From contig NZ_JBNPXI010000010.1 of the NCBI RefSeq assembly GCF_050433385.1, positions 1-64,000 of the forward strand: a DNA stretch of 64,000 nucleotides, given 5' to 3'. Under the pieces are notes generated by a model. It was given only the letters and a program-made list of their open reading frames with translations, was not told the origin of the DNA and made no database searches. Of this stretch, positions 8,260 through 16,193 are shown in pieces. The position numbers and the translations under genes are program-made. The stretch's first letter is position 1; every line of letters begins with the position of its first letter. This stretch comes from Brassicibacter mesophilus (GTDB lineage: Bacteria > Bacillota > Clostridia > Tissierellales > Proteiniboraceae).

Positions 8260-8931
8260 ATGAATAACATAGCTTCGTTTATCGATCACACCATTTTAAA
8301 ACCAGATACAACAAAAGAAATGGTAAGGAAGGTTTGTGAAGAAGCAAAAAAGTATAATTTCGCTTCTGTATGTGTTAATCCTTACTATGTAAAATACGTT
8401 AGCGAACAGCTTAGTGGAACAAATGTAAAGGTCACTTCTGTCATTGGGTTCCCTTTAGGAAGTTCTACTAAAGAGATTAAAGCTCTTGAGGCTAAGAATG
8501 CTATAGAAAATGGAGCTCATGAGTTAGACATGGTTATTAACGTTGGAGCTTTAAAGGATAAGGATTATGACATTGTAAGAGAGGATATAAAGGCAGTAGT
8601 TGAGGCTGCAAAAGGAAAAGCTTTATTAAAAGTTATAATCGAAACTTGTTTGTTAACTGATGATGAAAAAGTAATGGCATGTAAGCTTTCAAAAGAAGCT
8701 GGCGCAGATTATGTTAAGACTTCTACTGGATTTAGTACAGGAGGAGCTACTGAACATGACATTAAGCTTATGAGAGAAACTGTAGGATCAGAAATGGGAG
8801 TTAAAGCTTCTGGTGGTATAAGAGATCGTGAAAAAACTGAGGCTATGATAAACGCAGGAGCAACAAGAATTGGAGCTAGTTCATCTGTAGCAATAGTTCA
8901 AGGAAAAAATTCTGCTGAAGATACTTACTAA
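8260..8931 (+). CDS. deoC: Deoxyribose-phosphate aldolase
   Basis: Class I aldolase that splits 2-deoxyribose 5-phosphate into glyceraldehyde 3-phosphate and acetaldehyde, a step in deoxyribonucleoside breakdown. The 223-residue length is normal. The Schiff-base lysine is K153 in DYVKTSTGFSTGGAT; other hallmarks are IDHTILKPDT (about 8-17), VCVNP, VIGFPLGSS (about 62-70), ELDMVINVGALK (about 89-100) and KASGGIR. ATG at 8260 has GGAGG at 7-nt spacing; the upstream TTG at 8257 is less well placed. Forms an operon with pduL and ends at a strong terminator. Confidence 0.95.
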   Translation: MNNIASFIDHTILKPDTTKEMVRKVCEEAKKYNFASVCVNPYYVKYVSEQLSGTNVKVTSVIGFPLGSSTKEIKALEAKNAIENGAHELDMVINVGALKDKDYDIVREDIKAVVEAAKGKALLKVIIETCLLTDDEKVMACKLSKEAGADYVKTSTGFSTGGATEHDIKLMRETVGSEMGVKASGGIRDREKTEAMINAGATRIGASSSVAIVQGKNSAEDTY

Positions 8932-8965
8932 AGATAGCTCATTTATAAAATTGAGTAGTGAAATT

Positions 8966-9013
8966 ATAGGATAGATGGTATACAATATACTTATCTATCC
9001 TATTTATTTTTTT
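8966..9013 (+). terminator. Rho-independent terminator after deoC
   Basis: Eleven-base-pair stem (8966-8976 with 8993-9003) followed by a long T-rich tail. Confidence 0.85.
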
Positions 9014-9056
9014 GCATTCTAATTATCATATATTTCTCAATGAAAGGAAATGTGTT

Positions 9057-9869
9057 ATGAAAAGTATTATTAAATATTGCAGTATCATATTATTGATAAC
9101 ACTAATTATAGTTATTTTTGAAATAAGATATCCAAAAGTAAACCATGTGTCTATAAGATCGAGTAAAATAAATAGAGGAAAACAGTTAAAAATTCTTCAA
9201 TTATCTGATATTCATAATAAGATCTACTTAAATAAAAATGATAAGCTCATAAAAAAGATAAAAGAACTTAATCCAGATATTATAGTAATTACTGGTGATT
9301 TGATTGATTGGAAAACAAGGGAGTATGGTGATATATATTTATTGGTTGAAAAATTAGCTGAAGTCAATGCTAATATATATTTTGTTTCAGGAAATCACGA
9401 ATGGAGAAATGGAAATGTTGAACAGCTTGTAAAAGAACTTACGCGAAGAGGGATAACTATTATAAATAATTCTAATGAGATTTTTTTTAACAATAATATT
9501 CAGGTAAATATGTGTGGAATAGATGACCCTTATTCAAACCATGATGATCTAGATACAGCTTTAAATAGCATAGACAGAAATCTATATACAGTGTTGTTAT
9601 CACATTCACCTAATATAATATTCAAGAAAGATGTTAGTCAAATAGATCTTATATTATCTGGTCATACTCATGGAGGGCAGATAAGGCTTCCAGGTATAGG
9701 AGCAATTGTTGTACCAGGGCAAAAAATATTTCCTAAATATGATAAAGGATTGTTTAATGTTTCAGAATCAACTAAACTATATATAGATAGTGGGCTAGGT
9801 ACAAGTGTATATCCAATTAGATTGTTCAATAGAAGTCAGATGACACTAATAAAAATACAAGGGATATAA
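9057..9869 (+). CDS. Membrane-anchored metallophosphoesterase (YkuE/YaeI-like)
   Basis: A 270-residue calcineurin-like phosphoesterase with an N-terminal membrane segment (about residues 7-24). The metal ligands are in order: LQLSDIHN (about 47-54), ITGDLID (about 78-84), SGNHEW (about 110-115), LLSHSPN and SGHTHGGQIRLPG (about 204-216). Related proteins such as YkuE and YaeI/LpxH-like enzymes act on phospholipid or envelope substrates; the substrate here is unknown. ATG 9057 was chosen because GAAAGGA precedes it and the protein then begins with a normal signal anchor. It ends 21 nt before hgcA, so it may lie in the same transcript. Confidence 0.85.
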   Translation: MKSIIKYCSIILLITLIIVIFEIRYPKVNHVSIRSSKINRGKQLKILQLSDIHNKIYLNKNDKLIKKIKELNPDIIVITGDLIDWKTREYGDIYLLVEKLAEVNANIYFVSGNHEWRNGNVEQLVKELTRRGITIINNSNEIFFNNNIQVNMCGIDDPYSNHDDLDTALNSIDRNLYTVLLSHSPNIIFKKDVSQIDLILSGHTHGGQIRLPGIGAIVVPGQKIFPKYDKGLFNVSESTKLYIDSGLGTSVYPIRLFNRSQMTLIKIQGI

Positions 9870-9890
9870 TTTTATGAAAGGAGTATCTAT

Positions 9891-11051
9891 ATGAGCACAG
9901 ATGTTTCTAAGAGTAAAGCATGTTGAGTAGTTGAAAAACCAAAGTCTTCTAGTTTAGAAGAAAAATTGAAAGATAAAATTAGACAAAAAGAAGAGATTGT
10001 AGATGATAAAAAAATTAAGCATCTGTTAAAGGGACGGATAGAAACTTCTTCTGGGGAAGTAAACGTTTTAACTACTGAACTCATGGCTATAGATAAAATA
10101 AGAAATATAGGAGTAAGATTAGGAATAGGTAGGGATGATTACAGAGTTCCTGTAGGCATCTATGCAATAGGTGCTCCGAACGAAGAGTCTCCAGTATTGG
10201 TAACAGCAAATTATAAACTAACAGTAGATAAGCTAAGGATAGAGCTTGAAGGGCTAAATCTATGGCTTCTAGTAATTGACACAAAAGGTGTAAATGTTTG
10301 GTGTGCAGCAGGTAAGGGTACATTTTCTACTGAAGAAATAATTTATAGAATACAAAAAACTAAGCTTAAGAAGCTAGTTACTCACAATCAATTAATTTTG
10401 CCACAGTTAGGTGCACCAGGTATAAGTGCTTACGAAATTACCAGATTTACAGGATTTAAGGTTATATACGGACCAGTATATGCTAGGGATATAAAAGAAT
10501 TTTTTAAGAATAACTATGAAGCAACAGAAGAAATGAGAAGAGTTAGATTCAGTCTTTTAGAGAGGGTAGTTGTCTCACCACTTGAAGCAGTAAGGACTAT
10601 TAAATATTTACCTTTTGTGTTCATATTTTTTTTATTAATGCAATTACTTGAAGGGAACGATGGAGGAGTTACTCAGGCGTTGGAAAATGGATTAATAAAT
10701 ACTGTACCTTATGCTATAGCAGTAATAATTGGCACGATATTAGTTCCCATACTTCTGCCAATACTTCCGTTTAGGATGTTCTCTATGAAGGCACTTATTC
10801 TAGGGGGCATATGGTCAGTCGTTGTTATTAAATATTCTAGTGCGTTTAATTATGATAATAATTTTATGATTTATATTAGTAATTCATTATTATTAACTTC
10901 AATAATAAGTTTTTTAGGTATGAATTTTACTGGAAGCACAACTTTTACATCTTTGTCTGGTGTAAAAAAAGAGACGCTGCTGACGGTACCTGTTGTAGTG
11001 GCTGCTTCACTTGCAGGCGTAGTGCTTATGATACTTGAAAAATTTGTATAG
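9891..11051 (+). CDS. hgcA: HgcA corrinoid protein with in-frame TGA (probable selenocysteine)
   Basis: Corrinoid membrane protein that in known HgcAB bacteria transfers a methyl group to Hg(II). The cobalamin-binding domain contains the diagnostic cap-helix motif NVWCAAGKG (Cys138 counted from this start), SPVLVTANYKL and PQLGAPG; five membrane segments follow from about residue 235. ATG 9891 has GAAAGGAG at 7-nt spacing and the frame runs unbroken to 11051 except for TGA at 9924-9926 (codon 12), giving Ala-Cys-Sec-Val-Val. A candidate SECIS hairpin follows. A start after the TGA (TTG 9966) has only a poor ribosome site. Upstream of the TGA the coding is too short for ordinary gene callers. 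Read as a 386-residue selenoprotein; a nonsense mutation is the alternative. Confidence 0.85.
9945..9961 (+). promoter_or_regulatory. Candidate bacterial SECIS element in hgcA
   Basis: Six-base-pair stem TCTTCT/AGAAGA (9945-9950 with 9956-9961) with loop AGTTT. The loop G at 9952 lies about 25 nt after the TGA at 9924-9926, within the 16-37 nt range described for bacterial SECIS elements, which need a G at the start of the apical loop. The stem is short and A/T rich, so this is supportive and not proof. Confidence 0.6.
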
Positions 11052-11072
11052 GTCAGAAGGGGGTAAAGAGAC

Positions 11073-11336
11073 ATGGAGTATATTAAAAATGTGGCAAAAA
11101 TAGAAATTCATTCTGAGAGATGTACAGGATGTGGTATCTGTGTTAATGTGTGTCCCCATGCTGTAATCAGGATAAAAGAAGGCAAGGCTTTCTTGGATAA
11201 TAAAAACAGATGTATTGAGTGCGGGGCGTGTGGTAAGAATTGCCCTGTAAACGCTATTGAGGTTGAAGCAGGAGTTGGTTGAGCTTATGCTATCATAAAA
11301 GGCTGGCTCACAGGTAGTGAGACAAACTGCTGCTAA
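11073..11336 (+). CDS. hgcB: HgcB ferredoxin with in-frame TGA (probable selenocysteine)
   Basis: Electron donor partner of HgcA. Two [4Fe-4S] motifs: Cys17/20/23/27 and Cys47/50/53/57, each followed by Pro. Conventional reading stops at TGA 11280-11282 after AGVG. HgcB proteins have a conserved Cys directly after GVG (Cys73 in the studied protein) and a C-terminal Cys-Cys. Reading through TGA gives Sec70, then AYAIIKGWLTGSETN and Cys86-Cys87 before TAA, exactly the family layout. A SECIS-like hairpin lies at 11307-11321. Start ATG has AGAAGGGGG about 9 nt upstream and lies 21 nt after hgcA, so the two form an operon. The full product is 87 residues, versus 69 if truncated. Confidence 0.88.
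11307..11321 (+). promoter_or_regulatory. Candidate bacterial SECIS element in hgcB
   Basis: Five-base-pair G/C-containing stem CTCAC/GTGAG (11307-11311 with 11317-11321) around loop AGGTA, which resembles the AGGUCU loop of E. coli fdhF. The first loop G (11313) is about 30 nt after the TGA at 11280-11282, within the known bacterial range. Confidence 0.7.
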
Positions 11337-11428
11337 TTATTAAATGATTCATCAAAATTAAAAGGATACTGAAACAACAGAAAATTTGAGAAGTACTAAA
11401 AGTACTATAGATAAAATGGAGGCAATAT

Positions 11429-12181
11429 ATGAATCATATTATTGATCAATTATTTAAATCATCAAACCCAGGACTAATACCATTTTCTTTGCAGCATATT
11501 ATTTTACTAATTGCACCAATTGTTTTGATACTACTATTAGTGCTAAACAAAGAAAGGCTTAAGAGTAAAAAATATTCGTGTGTAATTAAAAATGGACTAT
11601 TAATAATGCTGCTTATACATCAGGTATTGTTATACACATGGTATTTATTTACAGAAAGCTTTAATATAAAGGATGCTCTTCCCCTCTATCCATGTAGGAT
11701 ATGTGGTATACTTTGCATAGTACTATTAATAAAAATGAACAAACAGTTATTTGATTTGCTTTTTTTCTGGGGGCTGCCTGGAGCTACTATAGCACTTTTA
11801 GTACCTGATACTTCTAATCTAGGATTCCCTAACGCTATGTTTATACAGTTTTTTATTGGGCACATAGGGATATTAGTAGCTATCGTATATCTTTTGCTCA
11901 TACAGAACTATTATCCTACAAGAAAATCGCTATTAAATTGCTATAAAATTAGTTTTGTTTATGTAGCAGGAATAATTATATTCAATAAGCTTGCTAATAG
12001 CAACTATGCTTATTTGGCCGAAAAACCCAGTAGTTCTTTTTTAGATAAATTGCCTGGGTATCCGTTTCACATACCGATTTTTGTTGGCTTTATGTTTTTA
12101 TCATTTTATATAATTCAGGCTTTATGGACTTTTCTTTTTTATACAGATAATATAACTAATACAGCTGATACTACCATATAG
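11429..12181 (+). CDS. YwaF/TIGR02206-family membrane protein
   Basis: A 250-residue protein with six or seven membrane segments. It matches the TIGR02206 (YwaF) pattern: LPLYPCRICGI near residues 88-98 (the conserved L-P-L-x-x-C), FFIGHIGIL near 140-148, and NYAYLAEKPSSSFLDKLPG near 192-210. Function of the family is not established. A clear GGAGG precedes the ATG. It follows hgcB by about 90 nt without an evident terminator, so read-through from hgcAB is possible. Confidence 0.82.
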   Translation: MNHIIDQLFKSSNPGLIPFSLQHIILLIAPIVLILLLVLNKERLKSKKYSCVIKNGLLIMLLIHQVLLYTWYLFTESFNIKDALPLYPCRICGILCIVLLIKMNKQLFDLLFFWGLPGATIALLVPDTSNLGFPNAMFIQFFIGHIGILVAIVYLLLIQNYYPTRKSLLNCYKISFVYVAGIIIFNKLANSNYAYLAEKPSSSFLDKLPGYPFHIPIFVGFMFLSFYIIQALWTFLFYTDNITNTADTTI

Positions 12182-12289
12182 ACAGTCATGGCATTTTTGG
12201 TTTACTAAAATGCAAAAGTATTATAAAATTAAGGTAAATGCCTAATCGGGTAATTTTTCGTTTATTATATTAACTAGGATGGTGATATA

Positions 12290-12967
12290 ATGAAAATTAG
12301 ATTTCTTGGACATTCTGCCTTTATGATTGAAGGCAGAACAATTAAGGCTTTAGTTGATCCGTTTATTAGTGGGAACCCAAACAGTGGCATAGGTGTGGAT
12401 GAGCTAAAAGGAATTACGCATATTTTTGTTACACATGGTCATGGCGATCACTTAGGAGACACTATAAACATTGCCAAGAGTAATAATTCAAAAGTAATAT
12501 GTAACTTTGAAATTGGTCAATATCTCAGCGATAAAGGGTTATCTGTGCATACTATGCATATAGGTGGAAGAACAAGCTTTGAGTTTGGCATAGTTAAGAT
12601 GACACCAGCGCTACATGGATCTGGAATATATAATGGAGAGTATTTTATCTGTGGAGGAAATCCATGTGGTTTTTTAATTAAGTTAGAAGGGAAAAAGGTT
12701 TACCATGCTGGAGATACAGGACTTACAATGGATATGAAGCTACTAGAGGATGAAAATATTGATGTAGCATTGATTCCTATAGGAGGAAACTACACTATGG
12801 ACATATATGATGCAGCTAAGGCTGTAGAATTTATAAAGCCTAAATTAGTTGTTCCAATGCATTATAATACATTTCCAGTAATAAAGGCTGATCCAGAAAA
12901 GTTTAGAGAAAGTGTTCGAAATACAGGGGTAAGAGTTATGTCAATAGGAGAAACTATCGAAATATAG
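12290..12967 (+). CDS. UPF0173 metal-dependent hydrolase
   Basis: A 225-residue metallo-beta-lactamase-fold hydrolase of the UPF0173/YtkL family. The zinc motif is THGHGDHLGD (about residues 48-57, HxHxDH); further ligands are in ALHGSG (about 105-110), HAGDTGL (about 140-146) and PMHYNTFP (about 183-190). Probably a dinuclear zinc hydrolase with unknown substrate. Start ATG follows a GGATGGTGAT site. The length is normal for the family. Confidence 0.9.
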   Translation: MKIRFLGHSAFMIEGRTIKALVDPFISGNPNSGIGVDELKGITHIFVTHGHGDHLGDTINIAKSNNSKVICNFEIGQYLSDKGLSVHTMHIGGRTSFEFGIVKMTPALHGSGIYNGEYFICGGNPCGFLIKLEGKKVYHAGDTGLTMDMKLLEDENIDVALIPIGGNYTMDIYDAAKAVEFIKPKLVVPMHYNTFPVIKADPEKFRESVRNTGVRVMSIGETIEI

Positions 12968-12990
12968 CTTCTAGATTGCTCAATATTTAA

Positions 12991-13035
12991 AATGCTATAT
13001 ACTAGAATACATAGTATATAGCATTAATTTTGCTT
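12991..13035 (+). terminator. Hairpin terminator after the UPF0173 gene
   Basis: Thirteen-base-pair stem (12991-13003 with 13013-13025) followed by AATTTTGC. The short tail makes it moderately convincing. Confidence 0.6.
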
Positions 13036-13059
13036 ATAACTAAAGATGGGGGTAGAAAA

Positions 13060-14022
13060 ATGACATTAACTAGTTATCTTAAATTAGTGGAAATACAAAC
13101 AAAAGTTGCTAGTGTGTTCCCTTTTTTATTAGGAACAGTGTATACGTTATACAGATTTAAAGCATTTAATCCAGCAAACTTTATAATTATGTTCATTTCT
13201 TTGATATCCATAGATATGGCAACAACAGCGATCAATAACTATTTTGACTATATAAAGGCCAAGAAAAAGCATGGGTTTAATTACGAGAGCCATAATGCAA
13301 TAGTTAAGTATGGTTTAAAAGAATATACAGTACTAGCGGTTATAGGTGTATTGCTAACGACTGCTACAGTATTTGGAATCATGCTGTACACTAAAACAAA
13401 TATAATAGTTTTAATATTAGGAGCTATATCCTTTGTTGCAGGTGTAATGTATTCTTTTGGACCAGTTTCTATTTCTCATACCCCTTTAGGAGAATTATTT
13501 TCTGGAATATTTATGGGATTTATAATTGTATTTATATCTATATACATTCATATATTTAATGAAAATATTTTGACCCTCACATATATTAATGGCTTGTTGA
13601 ATATTAGGATAGATATTAAAGAAATATTGTATATTGCACTTGTGTCAATACCTGCAATACTGACTATTTCAAATATTATGCTTGCAAATAATATATGTGA
13701 TATAAAAGATGATATTGAAAACAAAAGATACACCTTACCAATATACATAGGTAAATCAAATGCATTAAAGCTTTTTAAAATATTGTATCGTATTGTTTAT
13801 ATTGACATCGTGATACTTATTATACTAAGAATAGAACCTATTGTTTCAGTTGTTGTATTATCCACATTAATACCTGTTAGCAAGAATATAACTCAATTTT
13901 TTAAAAAGCAAACAAAGAAAGACACTTTTGCTTTAGCAGTAAAAAACTTTCTATTGATAAATGGTACACATGTACTGGCATTAGGAATAGGTGTAGTTAT
14001 TAAGCTGATAAAAGCTTTATGA
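13060..14022 (+). CDS. menA: MenA-like UbiA-family prenyltransferase
   Basis: A polytopic prenyltransferase of 320 residues, resembling 1,4-dihydroxy-2-naphthoate polyprenyltransferase of menaquinone synthesis. The first prenyl-diphosphate/Mg motif reads NNYFDYIKAKK (about residues 59-69) and the second NICDIKDDIENKRYTLPIYIG (about 210-230). Eight or nine membrane segments are apparent. ATG 13060 is preceded by GGGGGT; the longer frame from 13030 lacks a site. No other menaquinone genes are in the window, so the acceptor molecule is inferred from family resemblance only. Confidence 0.8.
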   Translation: MTLTSYLKLVEIQTKVASVFPFLLGTVYTLYRFKAFNPANFIIMFISLISIDMATTAINNYFDYIKAKKKHGFNYESHNAIVKYGLKEYTVLAVIGVLLTTATVFGIMLYTKTNIIVLILGAISFVAGVMYSFGPVSISHTPLGELFSGIFMGFIIVFISIYIHIFNENILTLTYINGLLNIRIDIKEILYIALVSIPAILTISNIMLANNICDIKDDIENKRYTLPIYIGKSNALKLFKILYRIVYIDIVILIILRIEPIVSVVVLSTLIPVSKNITQFFKKQTKKDTFALAVKNFLLINGTHVLALGIGVVIKLIKAL

Positions 14023-14113
14023 TATAAAAAATTATTATAATTGACTCCTAAAATTATAGTGATAAGGGAATACTAAAGCTATGAACTATATTAATATGAA
14101 AGGGGTCAGTTGA

Positions 14114-14545
14114 ATGGATAAGGATGTAAAACCAATAAAATCTCTTAATCAATTACTACAGGGAGAATATATGGCTGTTGATGCGTTCAATGTCTTTATA
14201 TCAAAGGTTGAGGAAGAAAAAGTGAAAAAGACATTTCAACAAGTTCAGGACAACCATAGAAACAATATAAAGACATTGGCCAAATTTATTCAAGATATGG
14301 GAGGCCAGCCTGATGAAAATATTGGGCTAAAAGGAAATATGGCAGACATGAAAATAAACATAGAGCTAGGGTCAAAGGCTGATACTTCTCGAGTAGTAAA
14401 GAAAGCTATTGAAGGTGAAACTCAAGGTATAAATATGGCTGAGAAGGTATTGAGAGGTAACTTAGAGGATAAATCAAGAGATATAGCAGGAGAAATACTT
14501 CACAAAGATAGAAGTGCTCTTGATAAATTAAGAACCTTAATGTAA
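14114..14545 (+). CDS. Ferritin-like DUF2383-type protein
   Basis: A 143-residue all-helical protein with a ferritin-like pattern: GEYMAVDAFNVFISKVEEE (about residues 17-35), QDNHRNNIKTLAKFIQDMGG (about 45-64) and EGETQGINMAEKVLRG (about 97-112), HKDRSALDKL near the C-terminus. Glu and His residues occur in each helix, so a di-metal site is possible. DUF2383-like proteins are linked to stress or sporulation in some bacteria, but the role here is unknown. ATG follows AAGGGGTC. Confidence 0.65.
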   Translation: MDKDVKPIKSLNQLLQGEYMAVDAFNVFISKVEEEKVKKTFQQVQDNHRNNIKTLAKFIQDMGGQPDENIGLKGNMADMKINIELGSKADTSRVVKKAIEGETQGINMAEKVLRGNLEDKSRDIAGEILHKDRSALDKLRTLM

Positions 14546-14760
14546 TATCAAGCTAAAAAAACATAGTGTACGAATTGCATACAAATAGATTGTACAAAAA
14601 TCAAACAATTTAGTTGTATTATTTCATTAGAATATTGTTACTAGCGCTATGCCTGTGAATTCAACACATATATTCTAAACATTCTCTAGAATCTGTATAA
14701 TTGGTTGGCATGTTATTTGCTTGTATAAATATTAAGAATATTATATAGGAGGTAACATAT

Positions 14761-15573
14761 ATGGCTAATTTCAATTTTAATGGAGTTAATTTATACTATG
14801 AAGTAAGAGGTGATAAAAACTCAAAAAATGCTATAGCTTTTTTAAACGGTGTAATGGCTTCTGTAAATAGCTGGAATTACCAAATCCCAATATTTGAGAA
14901 AATGGGATGGAAAATAATTTTACATGATTTCAAAGGACAAATGCTATCAGATAAACCTGAAGGGCCATATACATTTGAACAGCATGCTAAAGAAGCTAAA
15001 GCACTTTTCGAATACTTAGGAGTGGAAAAAGTTCATTTAGTGGGCACATCTTATGGGGGAGAAGTAGGGATGAAATTTTCTATTCTATTTCCTGAGATGA
15101 CTCAATCATTAAGTGTAATTAATTCTGTGAGCGAATTAGATAACGTTTTAGACCTATTTATTTCTGGATGGAAAGTATTGGCACGTTTAGAAGACGGAGA
15201 GCAATTTTTCTGGGGAATGGCACCATCTATATATGGTGATAATTTTATGAAAAAAAATGCTTCATTTCTTGAAGATAGAGCATCTGCACTCGCAAAAATA
15301 CCGTCAGACTATTTTAGAGGACAACTGATTCTATATGATACATTTGAAAGGGATGTCTATATGACTGATAGTCTACATAAGATAAAATGTCCTGCATTGG
15401 TTGTATGTGGACAAGACGATTTATTAAAGCGACCAAAATTCTCTCAAGTTATTGCAGATAATATTTTGAACTCTGAATATGTATTAATTCCTGATTGCGG
15501 GCATGTGACAATATTTGAAAAACCAGAGGTTTTGAATAGTATTCTTCTAGGATTTATAATGAAGAATAGTTAG
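14761..15573 (+). CDS. Alpha/beta hydrolase
   Basis: A 270-residue alpha/beta-hydrolase with nucleophile elbow GTSYGGE (Ser97), likely acid Asp in CGQDDLLKRP (about residues 216-225) and catalytic His in PDCGHVTIFEKP (about 243-254). The oxyanion region reads LNGVMASVNSW (about 28-38) in place of the usual HGxxxS. A strong AGGAGG precedes the ATG. The gene stands alone, in front of a shared bidirectional terminator. Substrate unknown; esterase, lactonase or acyltransferase activity are all possible. Confidence 0.85.
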   Translation: MANFNFNGVNLYYEVRGDKNSKNAIAFLNGVMASVNSWNYQIPIFEKMGWKIILHDFKGQMLSDKPEGPYTFEQHAKEAKALFEYLGVEKVHLVGTSYGGEVGMKFSILFPEMTQSLSVINSVSELDNVLDLFISGWKVLARLEDGEQFFWGMAPSIYGDNFMKKNASFLEDRASALAKIPSDYFRGQLILYDTFERDVYMTDSLHKIKCPALVVCGQDDLLKRPKFSQVIADNILNSEYVLIPDCGHVTIFEKPEVLNSILLGFIMKNS

Positions 15574-15646
15574 GGACTTTTACGAGTTCCTGCTTTTAAA
15601 AAATATATTTTCGAAAAGGACCCTTAATAACTTTAATATAACAAAT

Positions 15647-15692
15647 AAAACGACCACTGAAAATACGCTTCTTATATTTTCAGTGGTCGTTT
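15647..15692. terminator. Bidirectional terminator
   Basis: A near-perfect stem of about 18 bp (15647-15665 with 15675-15692) with A-run and T-run flanks lies between the convergent hydrolase gene and the DUF1904 gene. Confidence 0.88.
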
Positions 15693-15695
15693 CAT

Positions 15696-16022
15696 TTAAA
15701 AGTGTTTTCCGTTCTCATAATATGAAGATTCTTTGAACAAAGTAAAAAATATATCGCATGCAGAGTATCCTGCGTTTTTAAGCTCTTCTGTTATTATCTC
15801 AGCAACTTTATCTTGTATCTCTTGACCTCTATCGAACCAAGCAACTTCAATAAATGGGTATCCATTTGATATTTTTCCTTCGTTTATAAATGTTGATGGA
15901 ATATGTTCTAGAGTAAAGTACTCTCTTGGGCATTTCAATATGTTTTCTAGTTGATCTACAAGTGAAATTGAAATAGTGCATATATCTTCTACTTTAACTC
16001 CTCTAAATTTTAGCTGCGGCAT
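15696..16022 (-). CDS. DUF1904 family protein
   Basis: A 108-residue protein fitting the DUF1904 pattern, which is related to the tautomerase fold: Pro2 after Met (MPQLKFRGVK), FTLEHIPSTFI (about residues 36-46), PFIEVAWFDRGQE (about 56-68) and YYENGKHF at the C-terminus. The conserved Pro2 is the catalytic base in tautomerases, but activity of this family is not established. It is the only confident larger minus-strand gene in the window. GAGGAGGAG lies before the ATG on that strand. Confidence 0.82.
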   Translation of the reverse strand: MPQLKFRGVKVEDICTISISLVDQLENILKCPREYFTLEHIPSTFINEGKISNGYPFIEVAWFDRGQEIQDKVAEIITEELKNAGYSACDIFFTLFKESSYYENGKHF

Positions 16023-16193
16023 TATACTCCTCCTCTAAAAGATTATAAGATTTTTTCTATACTTAATATATAACTATAATGTAGAAAATTCAAGTATAAG
16101 TAGTTTAATGCAGGTTCTTTTGTTTGAAAATTGCGACATATAATAGTAAAATAAATGTATAAATATCATAAAAATGGGAACAAGGGGGATAAA

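Noticed and set aside
9966..9968. TTG as the true start of hgcA
   Set aside because: It lacks a good ribosome site, whereas the in-frame ATG at 9891 has GAAAGGAG at ideal spacing; the TGA between them is better explained by selenocysteine.
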